From contig SVCQ01000005.1 of assembly GCA_015058275.1 (NCBI GenBank), forward strand, positions 1 through 64,000: a DNA stretch of 64,000 nucleotides, given 5' to 3'. Made by a program: the position numbers and the translations under genes. The stretch's first letter is position 1. The number at the start of each line of letters is the position of its first letter. Positions 34,619-42,651 of this stretch are shown piece after piece. The notes below the pieces were generated by a model. The model saw only the letters and a list, made by a program, of their open reading frames with translations. It did no database searches and was not told where the DNA came from. Source of the DNA: Clostridiales bacterium. Its GTDB lineage: Bacteria; Bacillota; Clostridia; Peptostreptococcales; Anaerovoracaceae.

Positions 34619-36139
34619 ATGTATGCACTGACGGCAAAAGCTTCAAAATACATGGATGAGTATGCTGTCCAGGCGGGAATGCCGGGCGTTGTTCTCATGG
34701 AGAATGCCGCGAGGGGAGTAGCCGATGCGGTAGCCGAGAGGATGCCTGACAGATCATCCAAGATCCTTGTCCTTGCCGGGCACGGCAATAACGGCGGCGA
34801 TGCTGTTGCCGCGGCCAGATGGCTGGCCCAGATGGGCTATGAGAGAATCGAGCTCCACTTCACGGGAGACATCTCCAGGGCCGGCAACGGATTCAAAAGA
34901 CAGATGAGCATACTCGCAAACTCACACTCTGAGGTGAGGATCTCCGGGCTTCGCGGTATAGAGAGGGCCGTGCTCAACGCCAGATACGACTGCATAATCG
35001 ACGGCATGTACGGCACCGGACTCGACAGGGTGCTCGGCGATGAGGACACAAGGCTCGTCAAATACATCAATTCAAAGTCGGGCTACAAGATCTCGGTCGA
35101 CATCCCTTCGGGACTCAATGCGACGAGCGGGCTCATCATGGGAGAGGCCATAAGAGCCGATCTCACAGTCACCTTCGGAAGCTACAAGACAGGCATGTTT
35201 TTCGGAGCAGGCAGGGAGTGCTGCGGAGAGGTCAAGGTCGTCGACATAGGACTCATGCCGGACGGCTATAACAATATAACAGACAAGCTCGAAGTGCTCG
35301 ACGGAGCATTTCTGGCATCGACAGTAGATAAGGCTCTCACACCGAGGACCGAGACAGGCCACAAGGGCACTTTCGGTACAGTGGGAGTGGTCATAAGCTC
35401 AAACGGCATGCTCGGAGCAGGAATGCTCGCTGCCAGAGCGGCCTACAGAGCCGGCTGCGGACTTGTAAAGATATTCTGTCCGTCCAAGTACACCGGATTC
35501 TTCAACGTATCCATACCTGAGGCGGTGGCAGTGCCGTACAAGCCTGATGATGTGCTCGGCGCATTCGAGGGCTTTGCGGGCGAGGCCGATGTGCTGCTCA
35601 TCGGACCGGGACTCAAGGAGGACTCGGTGGGGAGGCTGCTTGTCAAGCAGATACTCGCCGGCAAAACGCCTGCGGTATTCGATGCAGGAGCTCTCAACAT
35701 AATATCCAAAAACCTCAAATCCTTCCGCAAGAGGAAATGCCCTTGCGTGATCACGCCGCACCTCGGCGAGATGGCGAGGCTGTGCGGAGAGGACATCAAT
35801 GTGGTCGCAAGGAAGCGCATCGCATACACCAAGAAGTTCTCCGAGAAGTTCGAGGTGAGCATGGTCGTCAAGTCAGACGTATCTCTTATAGTTCTTAATG
35901 AAATGAGCAAGGGCCGCAATCTGTATATCAACACAGTGGGCAATTCGGGGCTTGCCACAGCAGGCTCGGGAGATGTGCTGGCGGGAGTTATCGCATCACT
36001 CATCGCACAGGGCAACCCGATCGATACGGCTCTTATGTACGGCGTCATGATCCACGGCAAGGCTGCCGAGAAGTACGCGCTGGACGGAGATGCAAGGCGC
36101 AAGATGATGGCGGGAGATATTATTGACAATCTCTTCTGA
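34619..36139 (+). CDS. nnr: Bifunctional NAD(P)HX epimerase/dehydratase
   Basis: A 506-aa repair enzyme for hydrated NADH/NADPH. The N-terminal half is the epimerase (YjeF_N, VLAGHGNNGGDAVAAARWL), the C-terminal half the ADP-dependent dehydratase (YjeF_C, VVISSNGMLGAGMLAARAAYRAG; VITPHLGEMARL; GLATAGSGDVLAGVIASLI). The fused form is usual in bacteria. ATG 34619 sits 9 bases after AGGAGG (34604-34609); an ATG at 34613 is only 3 bases from it and less likely. Overlaps at its 3' end the promoter of rpsU. Confidence 0.92.
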   Translation: MYALTAKASKYMDEYAVQAGMPGVVLMENAARGVADAVAERMPDRSSKILVLAGHGNNGGDAVAAARWLAQMGYERIELHFTGDISRAGNGFKRQMSILANSHSEVRISGLRGIERAVLNARYDCIIDGMYGTGLDRVLGDEDTRLVKYINSKSGYKISVDIPSGLNATSGLIMGEAIRADLTVTFGSYKTGMFFGAGRECCGEVKVVDIGLMPDGYNNITDKLEVLDGAFLASTVDKALTPRTETGHKGTFGTVGVVISSNGMLGAGMLAARAAYRAGCGLVKIFCPSKYTGFFNVSIPEAVAVPYKPDDVLGAFEGFAGEADVLLIGPGLKEDSVGRLLVKQILAGKTPAVFDAGALNIISKNLKSFRKRKCPCVITPHLGEMARLCGEDINVVARKRIAYTKKFSEKFEVSMVVKSDVSLIVLNEMSKGRNLYINTVGNSGLATAGSGDVLAGVIASLIAQGNPIDTALMYGVMIHGKAAEKYALDGDARRKMMAGDIIDNLF

Positions 36140-36151
36140 GCGTAGTACAAT
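36123..36151 (+). promoter_or_regulatory. rpsU promoter
   Basis: TTGACA (36123-36128), 17-bp spacer, TACAAT (36146-36151). The -35 lies inside the last codons of the upstream gene. Consensus spacing and a perfect -35 suggest strong expression of the ribosomal protein gene. Confidence 0.7.
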
Positions 36152-36213
36152 CACTGCGTTGCGGTCAGACCGGCCGTCAATAATCACATGACGACAGGAG
36201 GTGAGACAAGAAT

Positions 36214-36393
36214 ATGGCACAGGTAGTAGTAAGAGAGAACGAGAGCCTGGAGAGTGCTCTTAAGAGATTTAAGAGATCTTGCGCTCGCGATGGCGTCATG
36301 GCAGAGCTTCGCAAGAGAGAGCACTACGAGAAGCCAAGCGTCAGACGTAAAAAGAAATCTGAGGCTGCTCGCAAGAAAGCTCGCAAGTATTAA
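36214..36393 (+). CDS. rpsU: 30S ribosomal protein S21
   Basis: A 59-aa basic protein of the small ribosomal subunit. Begins [20 protein letters not shown] and ends in a Lys/Arg-rich tail ([17 protein letters not shown]), the classic S21 pattern and length. AGGAGGTG lies about 14 bases upstream. Followed by a terminator and then yqeY, as in most Firmicutes. Confidence 0.96.
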   Translation: MAQVVVRENESLESALKRFKRSCARDGVMAELRKREHYEKPSVRRKKKSEAARKKARKY

Positions 36394-36404
36394 TAGCAAA
36401 TGAG

Positions 36405-36432
36405 ATGCGAACCCCCGGCGGTTCGCATTTTT
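36405..36432 (+). terminator. Terminator after rpsU
   Basis: ATGCGAACC pairs with GGTTCGCAT around a short GC-rich loop (36405-36428), followed by a T-run. Likely partial termination that sets rpsU expression above the downstream yqeY-phoH genes. Confidence 0.8.
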
Positions 36433-36479
36433 CTTAGAAGCTTCGGGGGAGACCGGAGCGTTACAAAGGAGTGATCGTT

Positions 36480-36932
36480 ATGAGTCTTAAAGAACAACTG
36501 ATGCAGGACTATAAGGAAGCCATGAAGAACGCTGACACAGTCAAAAAAGAGACCGTCAACATGGTCAGGGCTGCCATCAAGCAGTATGAGGTCGATCAGA
36601 GAGTCGAGCTCGAGGACGACGCCGACATAGTCAGGATCATCAAAAAGCAGGTCAAGATGAGGACTGACGCCCTCGCTGACTTCGCCAGGGCCGGCAGGGA
36701 CGACATGGCCGAGGCTTACAACAAGGAGATCGATATCCTCAAGAGCTATCTCCCTGAGGAGATGGGCGAGGAAGAGATCAGGGCCAGGGTAAGCGAGATC
36801 GCAGCCTCCCTCGGCATCGAAAAGGATATCAGGAACATGGGAACTCTGATGAAGAGCGTCATGGCCGAGCTCAAGGACAAGGCGGACGGCTCTGCAGTCA
36901 ACAAGGCTGTAAAGGAATTCCTCAATAAGTAA
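36480..36932 (+). CDS. yqeY: YqeY/GatB-related protein
   Basis: A 150-aa protein homologous to the C-terminal tRNA-binding part of GatB. Helical N-terminal half (MVRAAIKQYEVDQRVEL; KKQVKMRTDALADFARAGR) and C-terminal YqeY tail (IRNMGTLMKSVMAELKDKADGSAVN). The exact role is not established. Start at ATG 36480 preceded by AAGGAGTG; an in-frame GTG at 36471 overlaps that ribosome site. Position between rpsU and phoH is conserved in Firmicutes. Confidence 0.92.
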   Translation: MSLKEQLMQDYKEAMKNADTVKKETVNMVRAAIKQYEVDQRVELEDDADIVRIIKKQVKMRTDALADFARAGRDDMAEAYNKEIDILKSYLPEEMGEEEIRARVSEIAASLGIEKDIRNMGTLMKSVMAELKDKADGSAVNKAVKEFLNK

Positions 36933-36945
36933 TAAAGGGTTTTGA

Positions 36946-37938
36946 ATGGAGTATAAGATCAGGATTCCGGACGATATCGACGTACAGGGGCTGTTCGGCA
37001 ATTATGACGCCAACATCCGCTCGGTCGAGAAGTTCACAGGCACGGAGATGAATCTCAGGGACGGCGAGCTCAGCATAAGGGGCAGGGACCCTGAGCTTGC
37101 AGCGCGCATTATCGCAAGGCTGATCGAGGCGCTCGCCATAGAGCCTGAGATCGATCCGCAAAAGCTAAGCTATCTCATAGAGATGGAGTCGGGAGGCAGG
37201 ACCTTCGATGAGAAGTCCGCTTCTAGAGACATCATCTGCTACACCCACACGGGCAGACCTCTGAGACCAAAGACACAGGCCCAAAAGGACTACGTGGACA
37301 ATATCCGCAATTCCGACATGGTGTTCGGCATCGGACCTGCCGGTACGGGCAAGACATACCTCGCGTGCGCGATGGCGATCAACGCATACAAGAACAAGGA
37401 AGTGGAGAGGATAATCCTCACAAGACCGGCTGTCGAGGCGGGTGAGAGACTCGGTTTCCTCCCGGGCGACATGCAGGAGAAGGTAGACCCTTACCTGAGG
37501 CCGCTTTACGACGCTCTGTATGACGTGCTCGGCATCGATGCTGCGGGCAAGCTGAGAGAGAAGGGTGTGATAGAGGTGGTTCCGCTCGCCTACATGAGAG
37601 GACGCACACTGGACAACGCCTTCATCATACTCGACGAGGCCCAGAACACCACGCGCGAACAGATGAAGATGTTCCTCACCCGTATGGGATTCAATTCCAA
37701 GGTCATAGTCACGGGCGACATCACGCAGATCGACCTCCCGGGAGGCACGATATCCGGTCTCAAGGATGCTCTTAGGATACTCAAGGGCGTTGAGGGGATC
37801 AGGTTCAATACATTCACCGAAGTCGACGTCGTGAGACACGAGCTCGTCAAGCGCATCATAAGGGCTTACGATGCCTTCGACAGCAGCAATAAGGTCAGAA
37901 GGTCGACTTCCAAGGGCAATAAGGTAAGCGAAAGGTGA
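36946..37938 (+). CDS. phoH: PhoH family ATPase
   Basis: A 330-aa cytoplasmic P-loop ATPase (PhoH/YbeZ) implicated in RNA metabolism and ribosome maturation with YbeY. An N-terminal RNA-binding-like part (about 1-115) precedes the ATPase core: Walker A GPAGTGKTYLA, Walker B FIILDEAQNTT, and VIVTGDITQIDLP. Followed by ybeY after 4 bp, its usual partner. Confidence 0.93.
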   Translation: MEYKIRIPDDIDVQGLFGNYDANIRSVEKFTGTEMNLRDGELSIRGRDPELAARIIARLIEALAIEPEIDPQKLSYLIEMESGGRTFDEKSASRDIICYTHTGRPLRPKTQAQKDYVDNIRNSDMVFGIGPAGTGKTYLACAMAINAYKNKEVERIILTRPAVEAGERLGFLPGDMQEKVDPYLRPLYDALYDVLGIDAAGKLREKGVIEVVPLAYMRGRTLDNAFIILDEAQNTTREQMKMFLTRMGFNSKVIVTGDITQIDLPGGTISGLKDALRILKGVEGIRFNTFTEVDVVRHELVKRIIRAYDAFDSSNKVRRSTSKGNKVSER

Positions 37939-37942
37939 TCCC

Positions 37943-38449
37943 ATGCAGATAGTTTACAGCGACGAAAACGACAGGCTGACACCGGAGATATGGGAGCTGA
38001 TGGACCGTGCGGCGGAGACGGCGCTCGAGACCGAGTTCGGGGATGAGCTCAGAGATGCCGGCGTGAGCCCGGGCAGCATTGAGCCTGAGATCGGCGTCAC
38101 CATTACGGGCCGGGAAGAGATACTCGAACTGAACCGCGAGTACAGGGAGAAGGACTCAGTCACTGATGTACTGAGCTTCCCTCAGTTTGCGGGTCATGAT
38201 GATCTCTTCGAAGACCTGCTTAATGACGAGACGGAGACCCTTATAGGCGATGTCGTTATCTGCCACGATGTGGCAGTGTCGCAGGCAGAGGAATACGGCA
38301 CCGGCTATACGCGCGAGATGCTCTACCTCTTTGTGCACAGCGTAATGCACCTCTTCGGCTACGACCACATGGAAGAGGACGAAAAGAAAGAGATGCGTGC
38401 CAGGGAAGAGCAAGTCCTGTCCGCCATCGGACTTGGAAGGAGAAGGTAA
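37943..38449 (+). CDS. ybeY: Endoribonuclease YbeY
   Basis: A 168-aa zinc-dependent endoribonuclease for 16S rRNA 3' maturation and ribosome quality control. The metal motif H-x3-H-x5-H is seen in HSVMHLFGYDH near residue 137. Central DVLSFPQ is also typical. Translation probably coupled to phoH. The stop codon TAA is supplied by the first palindrome of the array that follows. Confidence 0.94.
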   Translation: MQIVYSDENDRLTPEIWELMDRAAETALETEFGDELRDAGVSPGSIEPEIGVTITGREEILELNREYREKDSVTDVLSFPQFAGHDDLFEDLLNDETETLIGDVVICHDVAVSQAEEYGTGYTREMLYLFVHSVMHLFGYDHMEEDEKKEMRAREEQVLSAIGLGRRR

Positions 38450-38587
38450 AGTAGACTTTACCTTTTATATAAAAATGTAAAGCATACTTTACAAATACGA
38501 TAGATACGTAAAGTAAACTTTACATAACGAAAGAAAGAACGTAAAGTAAGCTTTACAAATGATACAAAGATGTAAAGAAAGCTTTAC
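38446..38587. repeat. Array of five GTAAAG-N4-CTTTAC palindromes
   Basis: Five 16-bp palindromes at 38446-38461, 38477-38492, 38508-38523, 38541-38556 and 38572-38587. Start-to-start distances are 31, 31, 33 and 31 bp, close to three turns of DNA, so all sites face the same side of the helix. Arms are invariant; the 4-bp centres vary (TAGA, CATA, TAAA, TAAG, AAAG). Spacers of 15-17 bp are AT-rich and unrelated. It looks like an iteron-type protein-binding array. Function unknown. Confidence 0.8.
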
Positions 38588-38590
38588 ATC

Positions 38591-38738
38591 TTTGTCATTC
38601 CGAACGAAGTGAGGAATCTCGGTGAGACTATGAGATCCTAAATGCTTTCTTCCTTCATAACGGCGTTGCCGTAATGATGAAAGCATTGATCTTCGGAGGC
38701 TGAGCTCCTACGATAACTGCTGCGCTCAGGATGACAAA
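38591..38738. repeat. REP/MITE-like element bounded by inverted repeats
   Basis: About 148 bp starting TTTGTCATTCCGAACG and ending CTCAGGATGACAAA, imperfect inverted ends of a motif widespread in Firmicutes genomes. Inside, ATGCTTTC (38641-38648) and GAAAGCAT (38678-38685) flank a smaller stem (ACGGC/GCCGT). No coding capacity. A related end sequence lies at 13104-13132. It sits directly after the palindrome array and before era. Confidence 0.6.
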
Positions 38739-38771
38739 ATGGATAAAAACACATTTAGTAAACGGTAGGAT

Positions 38772-39680
38772 ATGAAATCAGGATTTATAGGTATAATCGG
38801 CAGGCCTAATGTAGGCAAGTCGACGCTCATGAATGCGATGCTGGGGGAGAAGATAGCCATCACCTCCGCCAAGCCGCAGACGACTCTCAACAGGATAACA
38901 GGCATTTACACGGATCTCGAGTACGAGGGAGGCGAAGGCCTTCAGATGATATTCCTCGATACCCCGGGCATCCACAAGCCTCACAACAAGCTTGGATCTG
39001 CGATCAACGAGACTGCTGTCAACACGCTCAGCGGCGTGGATGTCATTCTCCTTATCGTGGACGGGACTTCGGACTTCGGCAGGGGTGATGAGAGCATACT
39101 CAGGCTGGTATCCGAGACGGATGCTCCGAGGATACTCGCCATCAACAAGATGGACCTCATGAGCCCTGAGCAGTACCTCGAGCTCTACAACAAATACAAT
39201 GAGACGGGACTGTTCGAGGACATCTACGGAGTGTCGGCCCTCAAGGGGGACAATGTCACCGAGATCAGAGACAGGCTCGCCGGCTACATGAGCGAAGGTC
39301 CTATGTATTATCCTGAGGATATAGCGACAGATGATCCGGTCAGGTTCATCGTGAGCGAGATCATTAGAGAGAAGCTCATGAACTACCTCGAGGAGGAAGT
39401 GCCTCACGGCGTCTTCGTCGAGATCGAGACATTCAAGGAGCCTGAGGTCCCGGGCAGGGCGACCGAGATAGGGGCAGTCATTTACTGCGAGAAGAAGTCG
39501 CACAAGGGTATCATTATCGGCAAGGGCGGAGCCAAGCTCAAGGGCGTGGGCAAGGCCGCACGCCTCGAGATAGAGGAGCTTCTGGGATGCAAGGTCTTCC
39601 TCAGCCTCTTTGTAAAAGTCAAGGAGGGCTGGAGAGACTCTGAGCGCACCATCCGCCGCTGGGGCTACAAAGATGAATAG
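38772..39680 (+). CDS. era: GTPase Era
   Basis: A 302-aa GTP-binding protein needed for 16S rRNA processing and 30S assembly. G1 GRPNVGKST, G3 DTPGIHKP, G4 NKMD, G5 SALKG, and a C-terminal KH domain (IIGKGGAKLKGVGKAARLEIE) that binds RNA. Full length. The stop is directly followed by the recO start. Confidence 0.97.
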   Translation: MKSGFIGIIGRPNVGKSTLMNAMLGEKIAITSAKPQTTLNRITGIYTDLEYEGGEGLQMIFLDTPGIHKPHNKLGSAINETAVNTLSGVDVILLIVDGTSDFGRGDESILRLVSETDAPRILAINKMDLMSPEQYLELYNKYNETGLFEDIYGVSALKGDNVTEIRDRLAGYMSEGPMYYPEDIATDDPVRFIVSEIIREKLMNYLEEEVPHGVFVEIETFKEPEVPGRATEIGAVIYCEKKSHKGIIIGKGGAKLKGVGKAARLEIEELLGCKVFLSLFVKVKEGWRDSERTIRRWGYKDE

Positions 39681-40439
39681 ATGATAATAACAACAGACGG
39701 CATAGTTTTAAGACAACGCAAGATCGCAAATAACAGGCGCATGATAGTGCTGTTTACCCGCCAGTACGGTAAGATCTCTGCCGGCACTTCCATCAATGAG
39801 AAGAGCCGCAGCAAGGCAGCACTTGCATTGCGCCCTTTTACTTATGCGGAATATGACATTTTCAAGGGCAGGGAGGCCTTCAGCATCAACTCGGCCTCGG
39901 CAAAGAAGAGCTATTACTCCATAGGGGAGGACATAGACCGCTTCATGGCGGCCTCGGCCTTCATAGAGTATCTCGACAAGGTGCTCGGCGAAGAGGAGCC
40001 TATGCCGAAGCTCTTTGACCTGGCTCTTGAATTCCTCGAATCGGTGTCTGTGAGCAAGAGCAGCGTGGAGACACTTCTTGATGCATTCATAGTCAAGACG
40101 CTTCGCATCCTCGGCGTTGCGCCGGAGATGAGCTGCTGCGTCAACTGCGGCAAAAGCCTGGATGATATCAAGGTCAGGAGCTTCTCGGTATCAAGCGGCG
40201 GGATAGTCTGCGAGAACTGCGCAGAACAAGAGAAAACAAGCCCTGATTCGTTGATTTACAGACCGTCTTTCGATATAATCGCTGTGTATTGTTATTTTGA
40301 CTCAAAGCCTCTCCGGACCTTCCGCAAGGTAGACCTTAAGGAAGACGTATCCGGTGAGGTCAGAGATATACTTGCAGAGTATACAGACCGCTATCTGGGG
40401 GTCGATGTACTCAGGAAATCCAAAGGATTGGAGGTATAG
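39681..40439 (+). CDS. recO: DNA repair protein RecO
   Basis: A 252-aa recombination mediator that helps load RecA with RecF/RecR. N-terminal OB fold (TTDGIVLRQRKIANNRRMIVLFTRQYGKIS), helical C-terminus and a Cys4 zinc-finger-like site (CCVNCGKS and CENCAEQ). The ATG follows the era TAG with no gap. Gene order era-recO is typical. Confidence 0.93.
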   Translation: MIITTDGIVLRQRKIANNRRMIVLFTRQYGKISAGTSINEKSRSKAALALRPFTYAEYDIFKGREAFSINSASAKKSYYSIGEDIDRFMAASAFIEYLDKVLGEEEPMPKLFDLALEFLESVSVSKSSVETLLDAFIVKTLRILGVAPEMSCCVNCGKSLDDIKVRSFSVSSGGIVCENCAEQEKTSPDSLIYRPSFDIIAVYCYFDSKPLRTFRKVDLKEDVSGEVRDILAEYTDRYLGVDVLRKSKGLEV

Positions 40440-40444
40440 TCATA

Positions 40445-41077
40445 ATGGAAATCACGCTCGAAAAGATCGAACTGGTCAAGGACAGGACAGGCTGCACTTA
40501 CGCTGAGGCCAAGGAGGCTTTAGAGGCTGCAGAGGGCAGCGTAGTTGACGCCATCATCGCTACCGAAGAGCAGATGAACAAAGAACATGACAAGGTCGAC
40601 GGAGAGAGCCTCAAGGACAGCCCGATCTTCCAGAAGATGAAGGAGATCGTAGAGAAGGGCAATGTATCGAGGATCATCGTCAGCAAGGGAGAGAAGACCA
40701 TCGTCAACTTCCCTGTAACTGCAGGCGTTATCGGAGCAGTTCTCGTACCTTGGGGAGCCATTCTCGGCATCGTAGCCGCAATGGGCACCCAGTGCAGCAT
40801 CGACTTCGTGGACGATAAGGGCGCAGTCGTGGACATCGACGGCAAGGTCATCGGCGTTTATGACAAGGCCAGAGGCATCGTAGTCAAGAGCCTCGACAAG
40901 GCACAGGACGCCATTAACAACAGGGAGCAGATCGATGAGATCATGAACACCATCGACAGCCTGGCCAAAAAGGCAGGCAAGACAGTCAAGGAGCTCATCA
41001 AGGATGCTACCGAGGCGTACAAGACAAGTGATGCAGACGATATAATCGAAGAGGAATTCACAGACGAAGACCTCTAA
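40445..41077 (+). CDS. UBA/TS-N plus DUF4342-type protein
   Basis: A 210-aa protein of unknown function. The first ~45 residues form a UBA/TS-N three-helix fold like that of EF-Ts (KIELVKDRTGCTYAEAKEALEAAEGSVVDAIIA). The middle (about 55-130) is a DUF4342-like domain with a hydrophobic hairpin (VTAGVIGAVLVPWGAILGIVAAMGT). The C-terminus is an acidic helix. GGAGG precedes the ATG. It lies between recO and glyS as in many Clostridia. Confidence 0.75.
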   Translation: MEITLEKIELVKDRTGCTYAEAKEALEAAEGSVVDAIIATEEQMNKEHDKVDGESLKDSPIFQKMKEIVEKGNVSRIIVSKGEKTIVNFPVTAGVIGAVLVPWGAILGIVAAMGTQCSIDFVDDKGAVVDIDGKVIGVYDKARGIVVKSLDKAQDAINNREQIDEIMNTIDSLAKKAGKTVKELIKDATEAYKTSDADDIIEEEFTDEDL

Positions 41078-41098
41078 AGGAAGGAACACCGTTTATAA

Positions 41099-42535
41099 AT
41101 GGCAATAGACAAGAAAGACATACCACAGACAGACAGAGCCGTGACCATGGACAAGATCATAGCCCTCTGCAAGAACAGAGGCTACATCTATCCGGGCTCT
41201 GAGATTTACGGCGGACTCGCCAACACCTGGGACTTCGGCCCTCTCGGTGTCGAGTTCAAAAACAACATCAAAGACGCATGGAGACAGAAGTTCGTCAGAG
41301 AGTCAAAGTACAATGTAGGGCTCGATGCGGCGATACTGATGAATCCTCAGACATGGGTCGCTTCCGGCCACGTGGGCGGATTCAGCGATCCGCTGATCGA
41401 TTGCAGGTCCTGCAAGACACGCTACAGGGCTGACCAGCTCATCGAGGACTATTTAAAGGAAAAAAATCCGGATGAAGAGGTCATAGTCGACGGCTGGAGC
41501 AAAGAGGAGATGGAGAATTTCCTCAAAGACAACGAGATCAAGTGCCCTAATTGCGGCAAAAGCGACTTCACCGGCATACGTCAGTTCAACCTGATGTTCA
41601 AGACCTTCCAGGGAGTCACAGAGGACTCGGCCTCAGAGATATACATGAGGCCTGAGACCGCGCAGGGCATCTTCGTCAATTTCAAGAACGTCCAGAGGAC
41701 CTCGCGCCGCAAGATCCCGTTCGGCATCGCCCAGGTCGGCAAGTCGTTCCGTAACGAGATCACACCCGGCAACTTCATCTTCAGGGTGAGGGAGTTCGAG
41801 CAGATGGAGCTTGAGTTCTTCTGCAAGCCGGGCACTGAACTTGACTGGTTCGCATACTGGAAGGACTACTGCGCTTCGTTCCTCAGGAACCTCGGGCTCA
41901 GCGAGCAGTATACAAGGCTGAGAGACCACTCTCAGGAGGAGCTCTCTCACTACAGTAACGCAACGACAGATATAGAGTATCTCTTCCCGTTCGGCTGGGG
42001 CGAGCTCTGGGGCGTTGCGTCCCGTACGGACTTCGACCTCATGGCTCACCAGACCACTTCCGGCGAGGACATGAGCTATCTCGATCCTGAGACAAACGAG
42101 AGATATGTGCCTTACTGCATAGAGCCGTCGGTAGGAGTTGAGAGACTCGTGCTCGCATTCCTCGTAGATGCCTATGATGAGGAGGTTCTCACAGGCGGCA
42201 ACGGCAAGGAAGACGTCAGGACGGTGCTGAGACTCCATCCTGCGCTCGCACCGTACAAGGCAGCCGTGCTCCCGCTTTCCAAAAAGCTCGAGGATGTGGC
42301 GATGCCTGTATACGAAGAACTCAGCAAGTACTTCATGGTTGAGTACGATGCATCCGGCTCCATCGGCAAGCGCTACAGGAGAGAGGACGAGATCGGCACG
42401 CCGTTCAGCATCTGCGTCGACTTCGACACGGCTGAGGACCAGTCGGTCACCATCAGGGACAGAGACAGCATGGAGCAGGTCAGGGTCCCTATAGCTGAAG
42501 TCAGGGCTTACATAGAGGAGCGCCTGAAGTTCTAG
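41099..42535 (+). CDS. glyS: Glycine-tRNA ligase (alpha2 type)
   Basis: A 478-aa class II synthetase charging tRNA-Gly. This is the single-chain homodimer type (GlyQS): [33 protein letters not shown], motif 2 region [21 protein letters not shown] and motif 3 region [16 protein letters not shown] Cys pair ([15 protein letters not shown]) is in the usual insert. No T-box leader is seen in the 21-bp gap, so it is probably transcribed with recO. Confidence 0.96.
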   Translation: MAIDKKDIPQTDRAVTMDKIIALCKNRGYIYPGSEIYGGLANTWDFGPLGVEFKNNIKDAWRQKFVRESKYNVGLDAAILMNPQTWVASGHVGGFSDPLIDCRSCKTRYRADQLIEDYLKEKNPDEEVIVDGWSKEEMENFLKDNEIKCPNCGKSDFTGIRQFNLMFKTFQGVTEDSASEIYMRPETAQGIFVNFKNVQRTSRRKIPFGIAQVGKSFRNEITPGNFIFRVREFEQMELEFFCKPGTELDWFAYWKDYCASFLRNLGLSEQYTRLRDHSQEELSHYSNATTDIEYLFPFGWGELWGVASRTDFDLMAHQTTSGEDMSYLDPETNERYVPYCIEPSVGVERLVLAFLVDAYDEEVLTGGNGKEDVRTVLRLHPALAPYKAAVLPLSKKLEDVAMPVYEELSKYFMVEYDASGSIGKRYRREDEIGTPFSICVDFDTAEDQSVTIRDRDSMEQVRVPIAEVRAYIEERLKF

Positions 42536-42651
42536 TTACTTACTGCAGTCCCGGAGCGTCCGGACGGCATGTAAATAAAATTGGTATAAATAAGCTATTG
42601 AAGGGTCCCCGCAACCAGCCAGGATCCGGAAAGGAAAAGGAGAAAAAGCTT

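Noticed and set aside
38446-38587. CRISPR-like array
   Set aside because: The repeats are 16-bp palindromes with variable centres and the spacers are only 15-17 bp; no cas genes are present. It fits a protein-binding array better.
41078-41098. T-box leader for glyS
   Set aside because: The gap to the upstream gene is 21 bp, too short for a T-box.
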